Assembly (NCBI GenBank): GCA_900319655.1
Contig: ONPH01000006.1
Span: forward strand, 1 to 20,134
DNA: 20,134 bases
DNA from: an uncultured Eubacteriales bacterium
GTDB lineage: Bacteria > Bacillota > Clostridia > Oscillospirales > Acutalibacteraceae
Reading direction: 5' to 3'
Position 1 is the first letter of the stretch. Each line of letters starts with the position of its first letter. Of this stretch, positions 13,583 to 20,134 are shown piece by piece. The notes beneath the pieces were generated by a model that was given only the letters and a program-made list of their open reading frames with translations, did not search any database and was not told the DNA's origin. The translations under genes were made by a program, and so were the position numbers.

Positions 13583-15064
13583 TTAGCAACCCTGTTGTAC
13601 GTAATCGCTTCCTGTGAACTCCATCACATTGTCCTTTTGCTTTTGAGTTAAAAGGCTTGTAAAATTTGAATTGTCCGGGTGGAAACTCTCGAGCGCAGAG
13701 AGTATCTCGCTGTTGATTTTGCTGTAATCCAGATTTGTCCTGTATAGCAAGGATTTATTCCATGATAAAGAACTATTGTATAATATATACGCGTCTTTGC
13801 CGGGAAGCTGTGAATATCCAAAATAAAAGTTATAAATGTTAAAAAGGATTATATCACCATTAGGTTGCTCCAATATTTCGTGAAGTTCCTCTTTGCTTAA
13901 GTTAGAATCAGAATCAATATCCATTATACTATTATCACCGGCACTACCGCCGCTGTCGAATACACGAACACGGTATCCGTCATCTTCGATTTTAACATTA
14001 TTAACCCAACTGTCGGGAAATGTTAAAGTTCCTCCTATGGTGTCGGAGTGATAAGTTTTTGACGTCAGTGTTTTTTTGGACGGCTCATAACGGTTGCCCG
14101 CAAAGCGGAATTCATCCGGCAAGCCCTGCTGTGTTTGCTCCGCCTGTTCTCCGTCGCTTTGCGCGGAGTTTACGTTTTGGTAAACCGTCGCAACCTGAGT
14201 TTCGTACACATCCTTATATACGGTAGCGGCGGTAGGGTCGATTTGTTCGACCTGTTCGGTCACCGCTTGGGTTGGTACAATTTCATCCGTCGGGTTATTG
14301 TTGTTCTTCATCACAATGCCGGTGCCGATAACAGCTCCGCCGAACACGACAGTTGCCAAAAAGCCTGTTAACGCCCTTGTTCCGCCGGAGGTTGACGAAC
14401 CGCCGTCGGTCGCGATAATCTCAGCCGTTTTAAGCGATTGCTCCTTAAACATCCGCCACGGCAAAAACGGAATGGCGATTTTTGCGTGAAGGCGGATTTT
14501 ATTATCCTTTTCATACTTTGTAATCCGCTTTTCAAGCGCCTGCTTGCCGTAGCGTACCCTTGAGGCAACCGTGCCCGGGGGTACGTTTAGTTTTTTCGCG
14601 ATTTGCGCGTTTGTGTAGCCGTCGTAGTAGCGCATAATCAGCGCTTCGCGCTGGTCGTCGGGCAGCTCGTCAATAAAATCCTTTATCAGCCGGTCGGCGC
14701 TTGTTCCGGCAACCTCGTTTTCGGGAGTGTCGGCGGCGTCGGGTAAACTCAGCACATAGTCCTCGTCCTCGTGCATACTCTCCATCGGAGTTTTTGTCGC
14801 GGCGCGGATTAAATCTATACTTTTGCTGTTTATCACGCGGCGAATATATCCCTCGGGGTTGTCCATAGCCGCAAGCTCTCTTAACCTGCCCGATAACGCA
14901 AGCGAGGCTTCCTGGGTTACATCCTCGGCGTCCTCGGGGGACAGATTGTTTTTGCGGCAAACAGAAGCGGAAATTTTACCGATTTCGCCATACAGCGCTT
15001 CCCATGCCGCGCTTTCTCCTTTTGAAGCGCGTGTCGCAAGCTGCTGTAACTCTGCCTTTTCCAT
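13583..15064 (-). CDS. ECF-type sigma-70 factor fused to a transmembrane helix and extracellular domain
   Basis: 493 residues, more than twice a usual ECF sigma factor (~170-200). Region 2 spans about residues 20-90 (LSPEDAEDVTQEASLAL, NPEGYIRRVINSKSIDLIR) and region 4 about 132-182, with helix-turn-helix YTNAQIAKKLNVPPGTVASRVRYGKQALEKR. A basic, partly amphipathic linker (183-228) follows, then one transmembrane helix at 231-252 (TGFLATVVFGGAVIGTGIVM), a stalk with VYKDVYETQVATVYQN (282-297), and an extracellular domain to the C-terminal Cys493 with GGTLTFPDSW at 344-353, a motif familiar from secreted Firmicutes proteins. The positive-inside rule puts the sigma part in the cytoplasm. GGAGGGG precedes the ATG at 15064. 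The stalk-to-membrane layout implies a self-tethered sigma factor that must be freed, or must act at the membrane. Confidence 0.9.
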   Translation of the reverse strand: MEKAELQQLATRASKGESAAWEALYGEIGKISASVCRKNNLSPEDAEDVTQEASLALSGRLRELAAMDNPEGYIRRVINSKSIDLIRAATKTPMESMHEDEDYVLSLPDAADTPENEVAGTSADRLIKDFIDELPDDQREALIMRYYDGYTNAQIAKKLNVPPGTVASRVRYGKQALEKRITKYEKDNKIRLHAKIAIPFLPWRMFKEQSLKTAEIIATDGGSSTSGGTRALTGFLATVVFGGAVIGTGIVMKNNNNPTDEIVPTQAVTEQVEQIDPTAATVYKDVYETQVATVYQNVNSAQSDGEQAEQTQQGLPDEFRFAGNRYEPSKKTLTSKTYHSDTIGGTLTFPDSWVNNVKIEDDGYRVRVFDSGGSAGDNSIMDIDSDSNLSKEELHEILEQPNGDIILFNIYNFYFGYSQLPGKDAYILYNSSLSWNKSLLYRTNLDYSKINSEILSALESFHPDNSNFTSLLTQKQKDNVMEFTGSDYVQQGC

Positions 15065-15100
15065 TGAGCCCCTCCAAATCTATAAAGTTCCTCTTTTACC

Positions 15101-15129
15101 ATTTTATCACAAATTTGACTGAATGGCAA
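15101..15129 (-). promoter_or_regulatory. Promoter of the tethered-sigma operon
   Basis: On the minus strand: TTGCCA (complement of 15124-15129), 17 bp, TAAAAT (complement of 15101-15106), with an extended -10 TGA just before it. It contains GTCAAATTTGTGATA (complement of 15105-15119), a block nearly repeated in the divergent promoter at 15414-15443. Confidence 0.65.
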
Positions 15130-15412
15130 TATTACTCTTTTCTCTCTTTCACTAAGCTAAACGGAGAAAAACGGCAAAAATATTTAAATTATTTTATTTT
15201 TTGAAAAAATTTTTTCGAGCCTTTCCGTGCTTTTCATTTAAATAGCGTTTTGCGAGGAAAATGATAAAAATTGTAAAAAATAAAAATAAAAATTTTTCCA
15301 AATATTTAAATCATTATCCAAATTAATTGCGTTTTAGCTATTGAACGGACAAAACAAAGGGTCATTTTATGCTGAGCACAGAATCCTTACATTCAAAAAG
15401 CAGGGATTATCT

Positions 15413-15443
15413 ATTGACTACTTGTCAATTTTTGTGATATATT
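15413..15443 (+). promoter_or_regulatory. Promoter and operator-like inverted repeat of the surface-protein operon
   Basis: TTGACT (15414-15419), 18 bp, TATATT (15438-15443) with extended -10 TGA. A perfect 6-bp inverted repeat ATTGAC-TACTT-GTCAAT (15413-15429) covers the -35. GTCAATTTTTGTGATA (15424-15439) matches a block in the sigma-operon promoter apart from one extra T and one A/T change. Confidence 0.6.
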
Positions 15444-15517
15444 ATGAATATAATAGGCTTGTTGTTTATTGTATTCTCGAATATATAATTTTTTGCACAA
15501 TCACAGGAGGTTTTTTT

Positions 15518-17986
15518 ATGAAACACAAGCTAATTTTGAAATCACTGGTAATCACGCTGATTGCCGGTATGATCGCCGTCCCTTGTTCGGCTATGGCTGC
15601 GGAAATAGGAACGGAGGAAGGCATTGTTGATTCGCCTGCGGTCGAGACCGTTTCGACCGAGCCGGCAACTACCCAGCCGCCGTCAACTCAGGCGGCAACG
15701 GAATTTACAGCGGCAAAAACCGATTCGGCTGATGTACCGCTCGCCGCCGTGAGCGAAGAAAAGTCAGAAGTTGCGGCGGACAATACCGAAAAGCAAAATT
15801 CTGAGCCGAAGGAAAAGCTCGCCGCTCCTGCTTTTAGCATGGCGAACGGCGTTAACGGCTTGGACTTTGCGTGGAGCCAGGTTAAAGGCGCTATGGTTTA
15901 TGTGGTTTACACCAGAGCAGCAGATGAAGATACTTGGGGCATGTACGGCACGCCCCAAACGCACGCGACTTGGGGAGACCCCGAGCCGGGCAAGCTATAC
16001 TACGCTAAGGTTCAGGCGATGGACGCGGACAATACAGGGGGAGAGTTTTCAGCGGTAAAATCCCTTACATATATTCCGCGTGCGTATGTTACCTCGCTGA
16101 GCTTTAACGGAAGCGCGAACACGCTCACATGGAACAGCGTGGACGGAGCTAATAAATATCAAATTGCCAAGATAAGAAAGGGCGACAAGGCGTATACCTA
16201 TTATACAACTACGTCGACAAGCTTTACCGACAAGAACGTGACAACCGCCAACGCCTATTACTATCAGGTTCGCGCGATGTACGCTACCGAGAAAAACGGC
16301 ACTGCTTACGGTGCTTGGTCGTCTACAAAATCAGTAGTTACCCTCGCGCAGGCTACGGTTTCGCTTGCCAACAAGTCAAACGGAATCCGCGCGGCGTGGG
16401 GAGCGGTAAAGGGCGCTCAGAGATACGCCGTGTACTACAAGGCGGCTGAGGACAGCAAGTGGACTGTCACCTCAACCTACAATACCTATTACCCCATTCT
16501 GGGCGTAAAATCAGGCACTCTTTACTTTGTTCAGGTTCGTCCCGTTGCAGGCAACGTCAGCGGAACATACTCAAAGGTTAAAGGTATGACGTTTATCGGC
16601 GTTCCCGATGTTACGCTTTCAAACACCGTTGACAGCGCTGTCGTAAGCTGGAAAAAGGTTGAGGGCGCTAACGGTTACCAAATAGCAAAGCTTAAAAAGG
16701 GCGCTTCCGCGTTCAGCTACATTAATACCGAGGAAACCTCATATTCAGACAAGGACGTTGCAGGCGGTTCGGTTTACTACTATCAGGTAAGGGCGATGTT
16801 CAAAACCGAGACTAACGGCACAGCCTACGGAGCATGGTCGCCGTCAAAGCTGATTCTCAGAATGACACAGCCCGCCGTAACGCTCTCGAACAAGTCTAAC
16901 GGAATTCGCGCGGAGTGGAAGGCAGTAGCAGGCGCGGCAAGATACGTTGTATACTTCAAAACCGCGTCGGCAAATTCGTGGTCGTCTGCGATTACAAATA
17001 ACACCTACTATCCCATTCTCAACACACATTCGGGCACTCATTACTATGTTCAGGTTCGTCCTGCAGGCGGCGGAGTTTACGGTCCTTATTCAAGTCCGAA
17101 GGGTATTACCTTCATCGGTATGCCGAATGTTCAGGCTATGACGATGTCAAACAGCGGCTTGAATATAAGCTGGAGCGTTGTACCGGGTGCGACAAAGTAC
17201 CAAATTGCCAGAAAGCAGAGCGGAAATCATCCTTACGAATACTTTATATCCACAACCAATTCTTACCTCGATAAAGACGTTGCAGGCACAAAGGACACCT
17301 ACGCTTATCAGTTCAGAGCGATCAGGGAAGCAGACGGCGAGACCGTTTACGGAGAATGGTCGTCGGTACACAACCTGATTAACGGCAAGGTTCCGAACGG
17401 TTATCAGATTATAGGCGGCTACCGTTATTACTATAAGAACGGCGTTGTGCTCAGAAACCAAATCGTGGGCTCAAAGAGCGAGGGTTATTATTACGCCGAC
17501 GCAAACGGCATTTGCTGCGTAAGCGAGGAAATGCGCCTTGCTGCGGAGTTTATTATGAACTACTCGACAGGCAAAAATATGGACGAGCGTATGAAAACAA
17601 GCTTTAAGTACCTCGCTGAGAAAATTCCCTACAAGCGCACCTACGACCACCCAACATCAAAGGCGCAGCTCCCCGGACTTGCAATTGATATGTTCAAAAA
17701 CAAGCGCGGCAACTGCTACCGCTACGCCGCTTGCTTTACCTGTATTGCAAAAATCTGCGGCTACCGCGTAAAAATGGCTGTCGGCAATACAAGCAACGGC
17801 AATCCCCACGGCTGGACAGAGATTTATATGGACGGCAGATGGTATTATTTCGACCCCGATATGCAGCTCCCGAGCTGGGGCTTCCCCGAATATGCCGCAT
17901 ACAAGATGACAACCCATCCCTGGGATGTTAAGGCGAAATTCTATTCCGAGCTGACAATCAGCGGCGGCAGGGCTGTTTGGAACTGA
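15518..17986 (+). CDS. Secreted multi-Fn3-like protein with C-terminal transglutaminase-like domain
   Basis: 822 residues from the ATG at 15518, set by a perfect AGGAGG at 15505-15510. Residues 1-29 are a Sec signal peptide (LVITLIAGMIAVPCSAMAA). Residues 35-98 are a Thr/Ala/Glu/Pro-rich stalk. Residues ~100-622 form six fibronectin-III-like modules in three alternating pairs: type A (SNGIRAAWGAVKGAQRYAVYYK) and type B (ANKYQIAKIRKG ... YYYQVRAM). Residues ~625-665 resemble a cell-wall or glucan-binding repeat (GYRYYYKNGVVLRNQIVGSK). The C-terminal transglutaminase/papain-like fold has Cys733 (RGNCYRYAACF), His764 (HGWTEIY) and Asp779 (YFDPDM), the expected triad. Such domains may crosslink or cleave proteins at the cell surface. 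No sortase motif or membrane anchor is seen, so retention probably uses the binding repeat. First gene of the operon, divergent from the tethered sigma factor. Confidence 0.9.
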   Translation: MKHKLILKSLVITLIAGMIAVPCSAMAAEIGTEEGIVDSPAVETVSTEPATTQPPSTQAATEFTAAKTDSADVPLAAVSEEKSEVAADNTEKQNSEPKEKLAAPAFSMANGVNGLDFAWSQVKGAMVYVVYTRAADEDTWGMYGTPQTHATWGDPEPGKLYYAKVQAMDADNTGGEFSAVKSLTYIPRAYVTSLSFNGSANTLTWNSVDGANKYQIAKIRKGDKAYTYYTTTSTSFTDKNVTTANAYYYQVRAMYATEKNGTAYGAWSSTKSVVTLAQATVSLANKSNGIRAAWGAVKGAQRYAVYYKAAEDSKWTVTSTYNTYYPILGVKSGTLYFVQVRPVAGNVSGTYSKVKGMTFIGVPDVTLSNTVDSAVVSWKKVEGANGYQIAKLKKGASAFSYINTEETSYSDKDVAGGSVYYYQVRAMFKTETNGTAYGAWSPSKLILRMTQPAVTLSNKSNGIRAEWKAVAGAARYVVYFKTASANSWSSAITNNTYYPILNTHSGTHYYVQVRPAGGGVYGPYSSPKGITFIGMPNVQAMTMSNSGLNISWSVVPGATKYQIARKQSGNHPYEYFISTTNSYLDKDVAGTKDTYAYQFRAIREADGETVYGEWSSVHNLINGKVPNGYQIIGGYRYYYKNGVVLRNQIVGSKSEGYYYADANGICCVSEEMRLAAEFIMNYSTGKNMDERMKTSFKYLAEKIPYKRTYDHPTSKAQLPGLAIDMFKNKRGNCYRYAACFTCIAKICGYRVKMAVGNTSNGNPHGWTEIYMDGRWYYFDPDMQLPSWGFPEYAAYKMTTHPWDVKAKFYSELTISGGRAVWN

Positions 17987-18001
17987 TTTTAGAAAAGCAT
18001 T

Positions 18002-19383
18002 ATGGTTTTTAGTTCATTAGAATTTTTATGTATATTCCTTCCGGCGGTATTTTTGCTGTACACGGTTATCCCGGTTCACAAGGTCAGAAACGGACTTTTA
18101 ATCGCGTTCAGCTTGGTGTTTTACGCCTACGGCGAGCCTGTTTACGTCCTCTTGATGATTTTAAGCTCGCTTGTAAATTACCTCTGTGCGCTTTGGATAG
18201 GGAAGTCGGAAAAGCAAAAAAAGCTGCCGCTAATTATCGCGATTGTGTTCAACCTCGGAACGCTCGTACTGTTTAAGTACACCGGAATGTTCGTCACCGC
18301 GTTTAACTCGGTGACGCACCTTTCCGTCCCTGTTCCGGATATTATACTGCCGATAGGCATTTCATTCTACACCTTCCAGGCGCTGTCGTATGTAATCGAC
18401 GTGTACCGCGGAGAGGTCGGCGTTCAGAAGAACTATTTTAAGGTTCTCCTTTATATTTCATTCTTCCCTCAGCTTATCGCAGGCCCGATTGTAAAGTACC
18501 GCGATATCGCTGGGCAGATTGACAACCGCTCGCAGAGCTTGGAGCAAATCGCTCAGGGCTTAAGGCGGTTTGTCTGCGGACTTGCCAAAAAGGTGCTTAT
18601 AGCGAACACTATGGGACAGGTGGCGGATATTATCTTTGCGCAGAGCACCTCCAAGCTCGGTTTTTTGTCAGCTTGGCTCGGCGCGGCGGCGTACCTGTTC
18701 CAAATTTACTACGATTTTTGCGGCTACTCGGATATGGCAATCGGCTTGGGCAAAATGTTCGGGTTTACGTTTAAGGAGAACTTCCGCTACCCATACGGCG
18801 CGCGGAGCGTTCAGGACTTTTGGCGGAGATGGCACATCTCGCTTTCAACATGGTTCAAGGAGTATCTGTACATTCCCCTCGGCGGAAACCGCAAGGGCAA
18901 GGCGCGAACCGCGCTGAACCGCATTATCGTATTTTTCTTCACGGGACTTTGGCACGGCGCAAACTGGACGTTTGTCTGCTGAAAGTCCTGAAAAAGCTGC
19001 CAAAGGTGCTCGGACACATTTACACAATGCTTGTAGTGCTCCTCGGCTTTGTGGTATTCAGAGCCGACACGATCGGTTACGGCTTTGGCTACATCGGCAG
19101 GATGTTCAGCTTCGGCAGTCCCGGCAGCTATGATATGAGCCTTGCGCTCAGGCAGCTCACGCCGTGGTTTATCTTTATCTTTGTCATCGCCGTTATCGGC
19201 TGCGCGCCTATCAGACCGCTCTCGGACAAAATCCGTCAAAAGCTTTACGCTGACGGCAGCGCTTCGACCGCTTGGCGGATTGTCAGCGTTGCGCTGTACT
19301 GCCTGGCTTTTGCAGGGCTGTTCTTCTGTATTCTCAGGCTCTCTCCGAGCGGCTACAATCCGTTTATTTACTTTAGATTTTAG
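18002..19383 (+). pseudogene. MBOAT O-acyltransferase (AlgI/DltB type), frameshifted by an internal deletion
   Basis: The intact first part (18002-18982) is a typical MBOAT start (MVFSSLEFLCIFLPAVFLLY), several membrane segments, PIGISFYTFQALSYVIDVYRG, AGPIVKYRDI, YDFCGYSDMAIGLGKMFGF, QDFWRRWHISLSTWFKEYLYIPLGGN and GLWHGANWTFVC, then an in-frame TGA. The family C-terminus continues in the -1 frame from about 18975 (LKKLPKVLGHIYTMLVVLLG ... YNPFIYFRF) to the stop at 19381-19383. The usual segment after HGANWTF, W-G-x-x-H-G plus a following helix, is missing, so roughly 12-20 codons plus one base appear deleted, including the second conserved His-Gly. Intact relatives move acyl groups across the membrane for O-acetylation of polysaccharides or D-alanylation. 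As read it should be inactive, unless this is an assembly error. It starts 15 bp after the surface protein gene, without a good ribosome-binding site. Confidence 0.8.
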
Positions 19384-19391
19384 AGGAGGCG
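19384..19391 (+). promoter_or_regulatory. Ribosome-binding site of the DHHW-type gene
   Basis: AGGAGG lies within 19384-19391, upstream of the ATG at 19396 and directly after the MBOAT stop. It fixes the start and shows tight coupling of the two genes. Confidence 0.8.
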
Positions 19392-19395
19392 GAAA

Positions 19396-20134
19396 ATGAA
19401 AAAGATACTTGCGGCAGTTTTCATCACCGCGTGTTTCACGCTGTGTCTGCTGCCTTCTCTCGGAATGATTTTTGCGCCTTCGACCGAGCCGATAGGCAAC
19501 GAGAGGGAGACACAACTTCCAAAGCTTACCGACAGCGACGGCAAGCTCAACACCTCGTACCCTGCTCAGCTCGGTGATTATTTCGGCACGCATTTTGCGT
19601 TCAGACCGCTGGCGATTACCGCCGACGCGAAAATTCAGGCTTCGCTGTTTATGACCTCGAATAATGAGAGCGTTGTCACAGGCACGGACGGCTGGCTTTT
19701 CTACAGCTCAACGCTCGACAATTACCTCGGCGAAAATGTATTTTCGGACAGAAAAGCCAAGGCGCTTGTACATAATCTTGAGCTGATTCAGGATTTTTCA
19801 AGGTCGAACGGAGCAGATTTTATATTCACTGTCGCGCCGAACAAAAACTCGCTTTACCCTGAGCATATGCCGTATTATTACGGTCAAAAGGTCAGCGATA
19901 AATCAAACCGTGAAATGGTGGGCAACGCGCTTAAGGACAGCGGCGTAAATTACTGCAATTTGTATCCGCTGTTTGAAGATAACAGTGAGGAGCTCTACCT
20001 CGCGCGCGACTCCCACTGGAACAACAAGGGCGCTTTGACGGCTTATAACGCGATACTCACGCAGCTCGGCAAGGCGCACGACGACTACAGCACCGCGCAG
20101 AGCACAAGGAAAAAGGACTTCAGCGGCGACCTCG
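19396..20134 (+). CDS. DHHW/AlgX-like SGNH-type protein (3' end beyond window)
   Basis: About 246 residues are visible, open to the window end. An N-terminal signal or membrane anchor (ILAAVFITACFTLCLLPSLG) places it outside the membrane. It reads ERETQLPKLTDSDGKLNTSY and LGDYFGTHFAFRPL, then TGTDGWLFYSS and, near residue 205, ARDSHWNNKGALTAYNAI, the Asp-x-His-Trp motif of DHHW and AlgX/AlgJ-like SGNH hydrolase-fold proteins. These proteins act with MBOAT acyltransferases in O-acetylating extracellular polysaccharides, which fits the gene directly upstream. The specific substrate is unknown. If the MBOAT gene is truly broken, this partner may have lost its acyl supply, or may be served by another copy elsewhere. 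Confidence 0.85.
   Translation, partial: MKKILAAVFITACFTLCLLPSLGMIFAPSTEPIGNERETQLPKLTDSDGKLNTSYPAQLGDYFGTHFAFRPLAITADAKIQASLFMTSNNESVVTGTDGWLFYSSTLDNYLGENVFSDRKAKALVHNLELIQDFSRSNGADFIFTVAPNKNSLYPEHMPYYYGQKVSDKSNREMVGNALKDSGVNYCNLYPLFEDNSEELYLARDSHWNNKGALTAYNAILTQLGKAHDDYSTAQSTRKKDFSGDL

Larger units (their letters stand above)
15065..15517. other. AT-rich divergent regulatory region between sigma operon and surface-protein operon
   Basis: 453 bp. It holds the two divergent promoters at 15101-15129 and 15414-15443, an inverted repeat at 15413-15429, and between them very AT-rich DNA including the palindrome GAAAAAATTTTTTC at about 15201-15214 and two copies of ATATTTAAAT. A reading frame open from 15341 crosses it but lacks any ribosome-binding site. 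The mRNA leader of the surface gene would be ~65 bases. Confidence 0.6.

Noticed and set aside
15085..15091. GGAACTT on the minus strand as an ECF-type -35 for the sigma gene
   Set aside because: It lies about 20 bases from the start codon with no room for a spacer and -10 before the ribosome-binding site.
15341..15517. Upstream extension of the surface-protein frame to an ATG-like start at 15341
   Set aside because: No ribosome-binding site; it crosses the promoter and would place a 59-residue extension before a perfect signal peptide.
15818..17390. Repeats in the surface gene considered as a CRISPR or transposon array
   Set aside because: They are in-frame protein module repeats ~520 bp apart, not short direct repeats with spacers.
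18811..19593. 260-codon open frame on the minus strand opposite the MBOAT/DHHW genes
   Set aside because: Arg/Glu-rich shadow of the plus-strand genes, whose frames carry clear family motifs.

Overview
The window looks like a chromosomal segment from a spore-forming Gram-positive of the class Clostridia, probably Oscillospiraceae/Ruminococcaceae. The pointers are spoIIE, a Clostridia-type glgD-glgA pair, strong AGGAGG ribosome-binding sites, sigma-A-type promoters with TATAAT boxes, moderate GC in coding DNA and AT-rich intergenic gaps. Species-level assignment is not possible from sequence reading alone.

Layout. (1) 1-2497 (+): the 3' part of glgD and complete glgA, the end of a glycogen synthesis operon, followed by a ~310-bp gap with two similar terminator hairpins around a nested inverted repeat. 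(2) 2808-4209 (-): a helix-turn-helix regulator fused to four membrane segments, and ruvX, each with its own likely promoter. (3) 4382-6694 (+): spoIIE, the sporulation phosphatase, diverging from ruvX. (4) 6762-9212 (-): a two-gene operon with a 3-bp gap, coding for a diacylglycerol glycosyltransferase of the MGDG synthase/UgtP type and a serpin lipoprotein, under one clear promoter. (5) 9560-11197 (+): a VanW-domain membrane-anchored wall protein. (6) 11262-11907: a SprT-like zinc protease gene (-) and tRNA-Cys (+), whose divergent promoters share the same -35 bases. (7) 12169-15064 (-): an ECF-type sigma factor carrying its own transmembrane helix and extracellular domain, followed 13 bp later by a second membrane-anchored protein with a large extracellular domain. 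(8) 15518-20134 (+): a secreted protein with six Fn3-like modules and a transglutaminase-like domain, an MBOAT O-acyltransferase broken by a frameshift, and the 5' part of a DHHW/AlgX-like protein.

The most unusual part is regions 7 and 8. The sigma factor appears to be tethered to the membrane through its own C-terminal half rather than held by a separate anti-sigma factor. The partner protein downstream has a similar architecture and a similar juxtamembrane motif. The two divergent transcription units, sigma/partner and surface-protein/acylation, have promoters sharing a nearly identical spacer and -10 block (GTCAA, a short A/T run, TTTGTGATA). My inference is a self-contained surface-sensing module: an envelope signal releases or activates the tethered sigma factor, which helps control cell-surface remodelling genes next door. 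This is a hypothesis from architecture and context, not a demonstrated function.

Other points of note are a glycogen synthase lacking the usual KTGGL lysine, a serpin with an unusual reactive-loop hinge, an internally duplicated membrane domain in the HTH regulator, and a possible Spo0A box at spoIIE.
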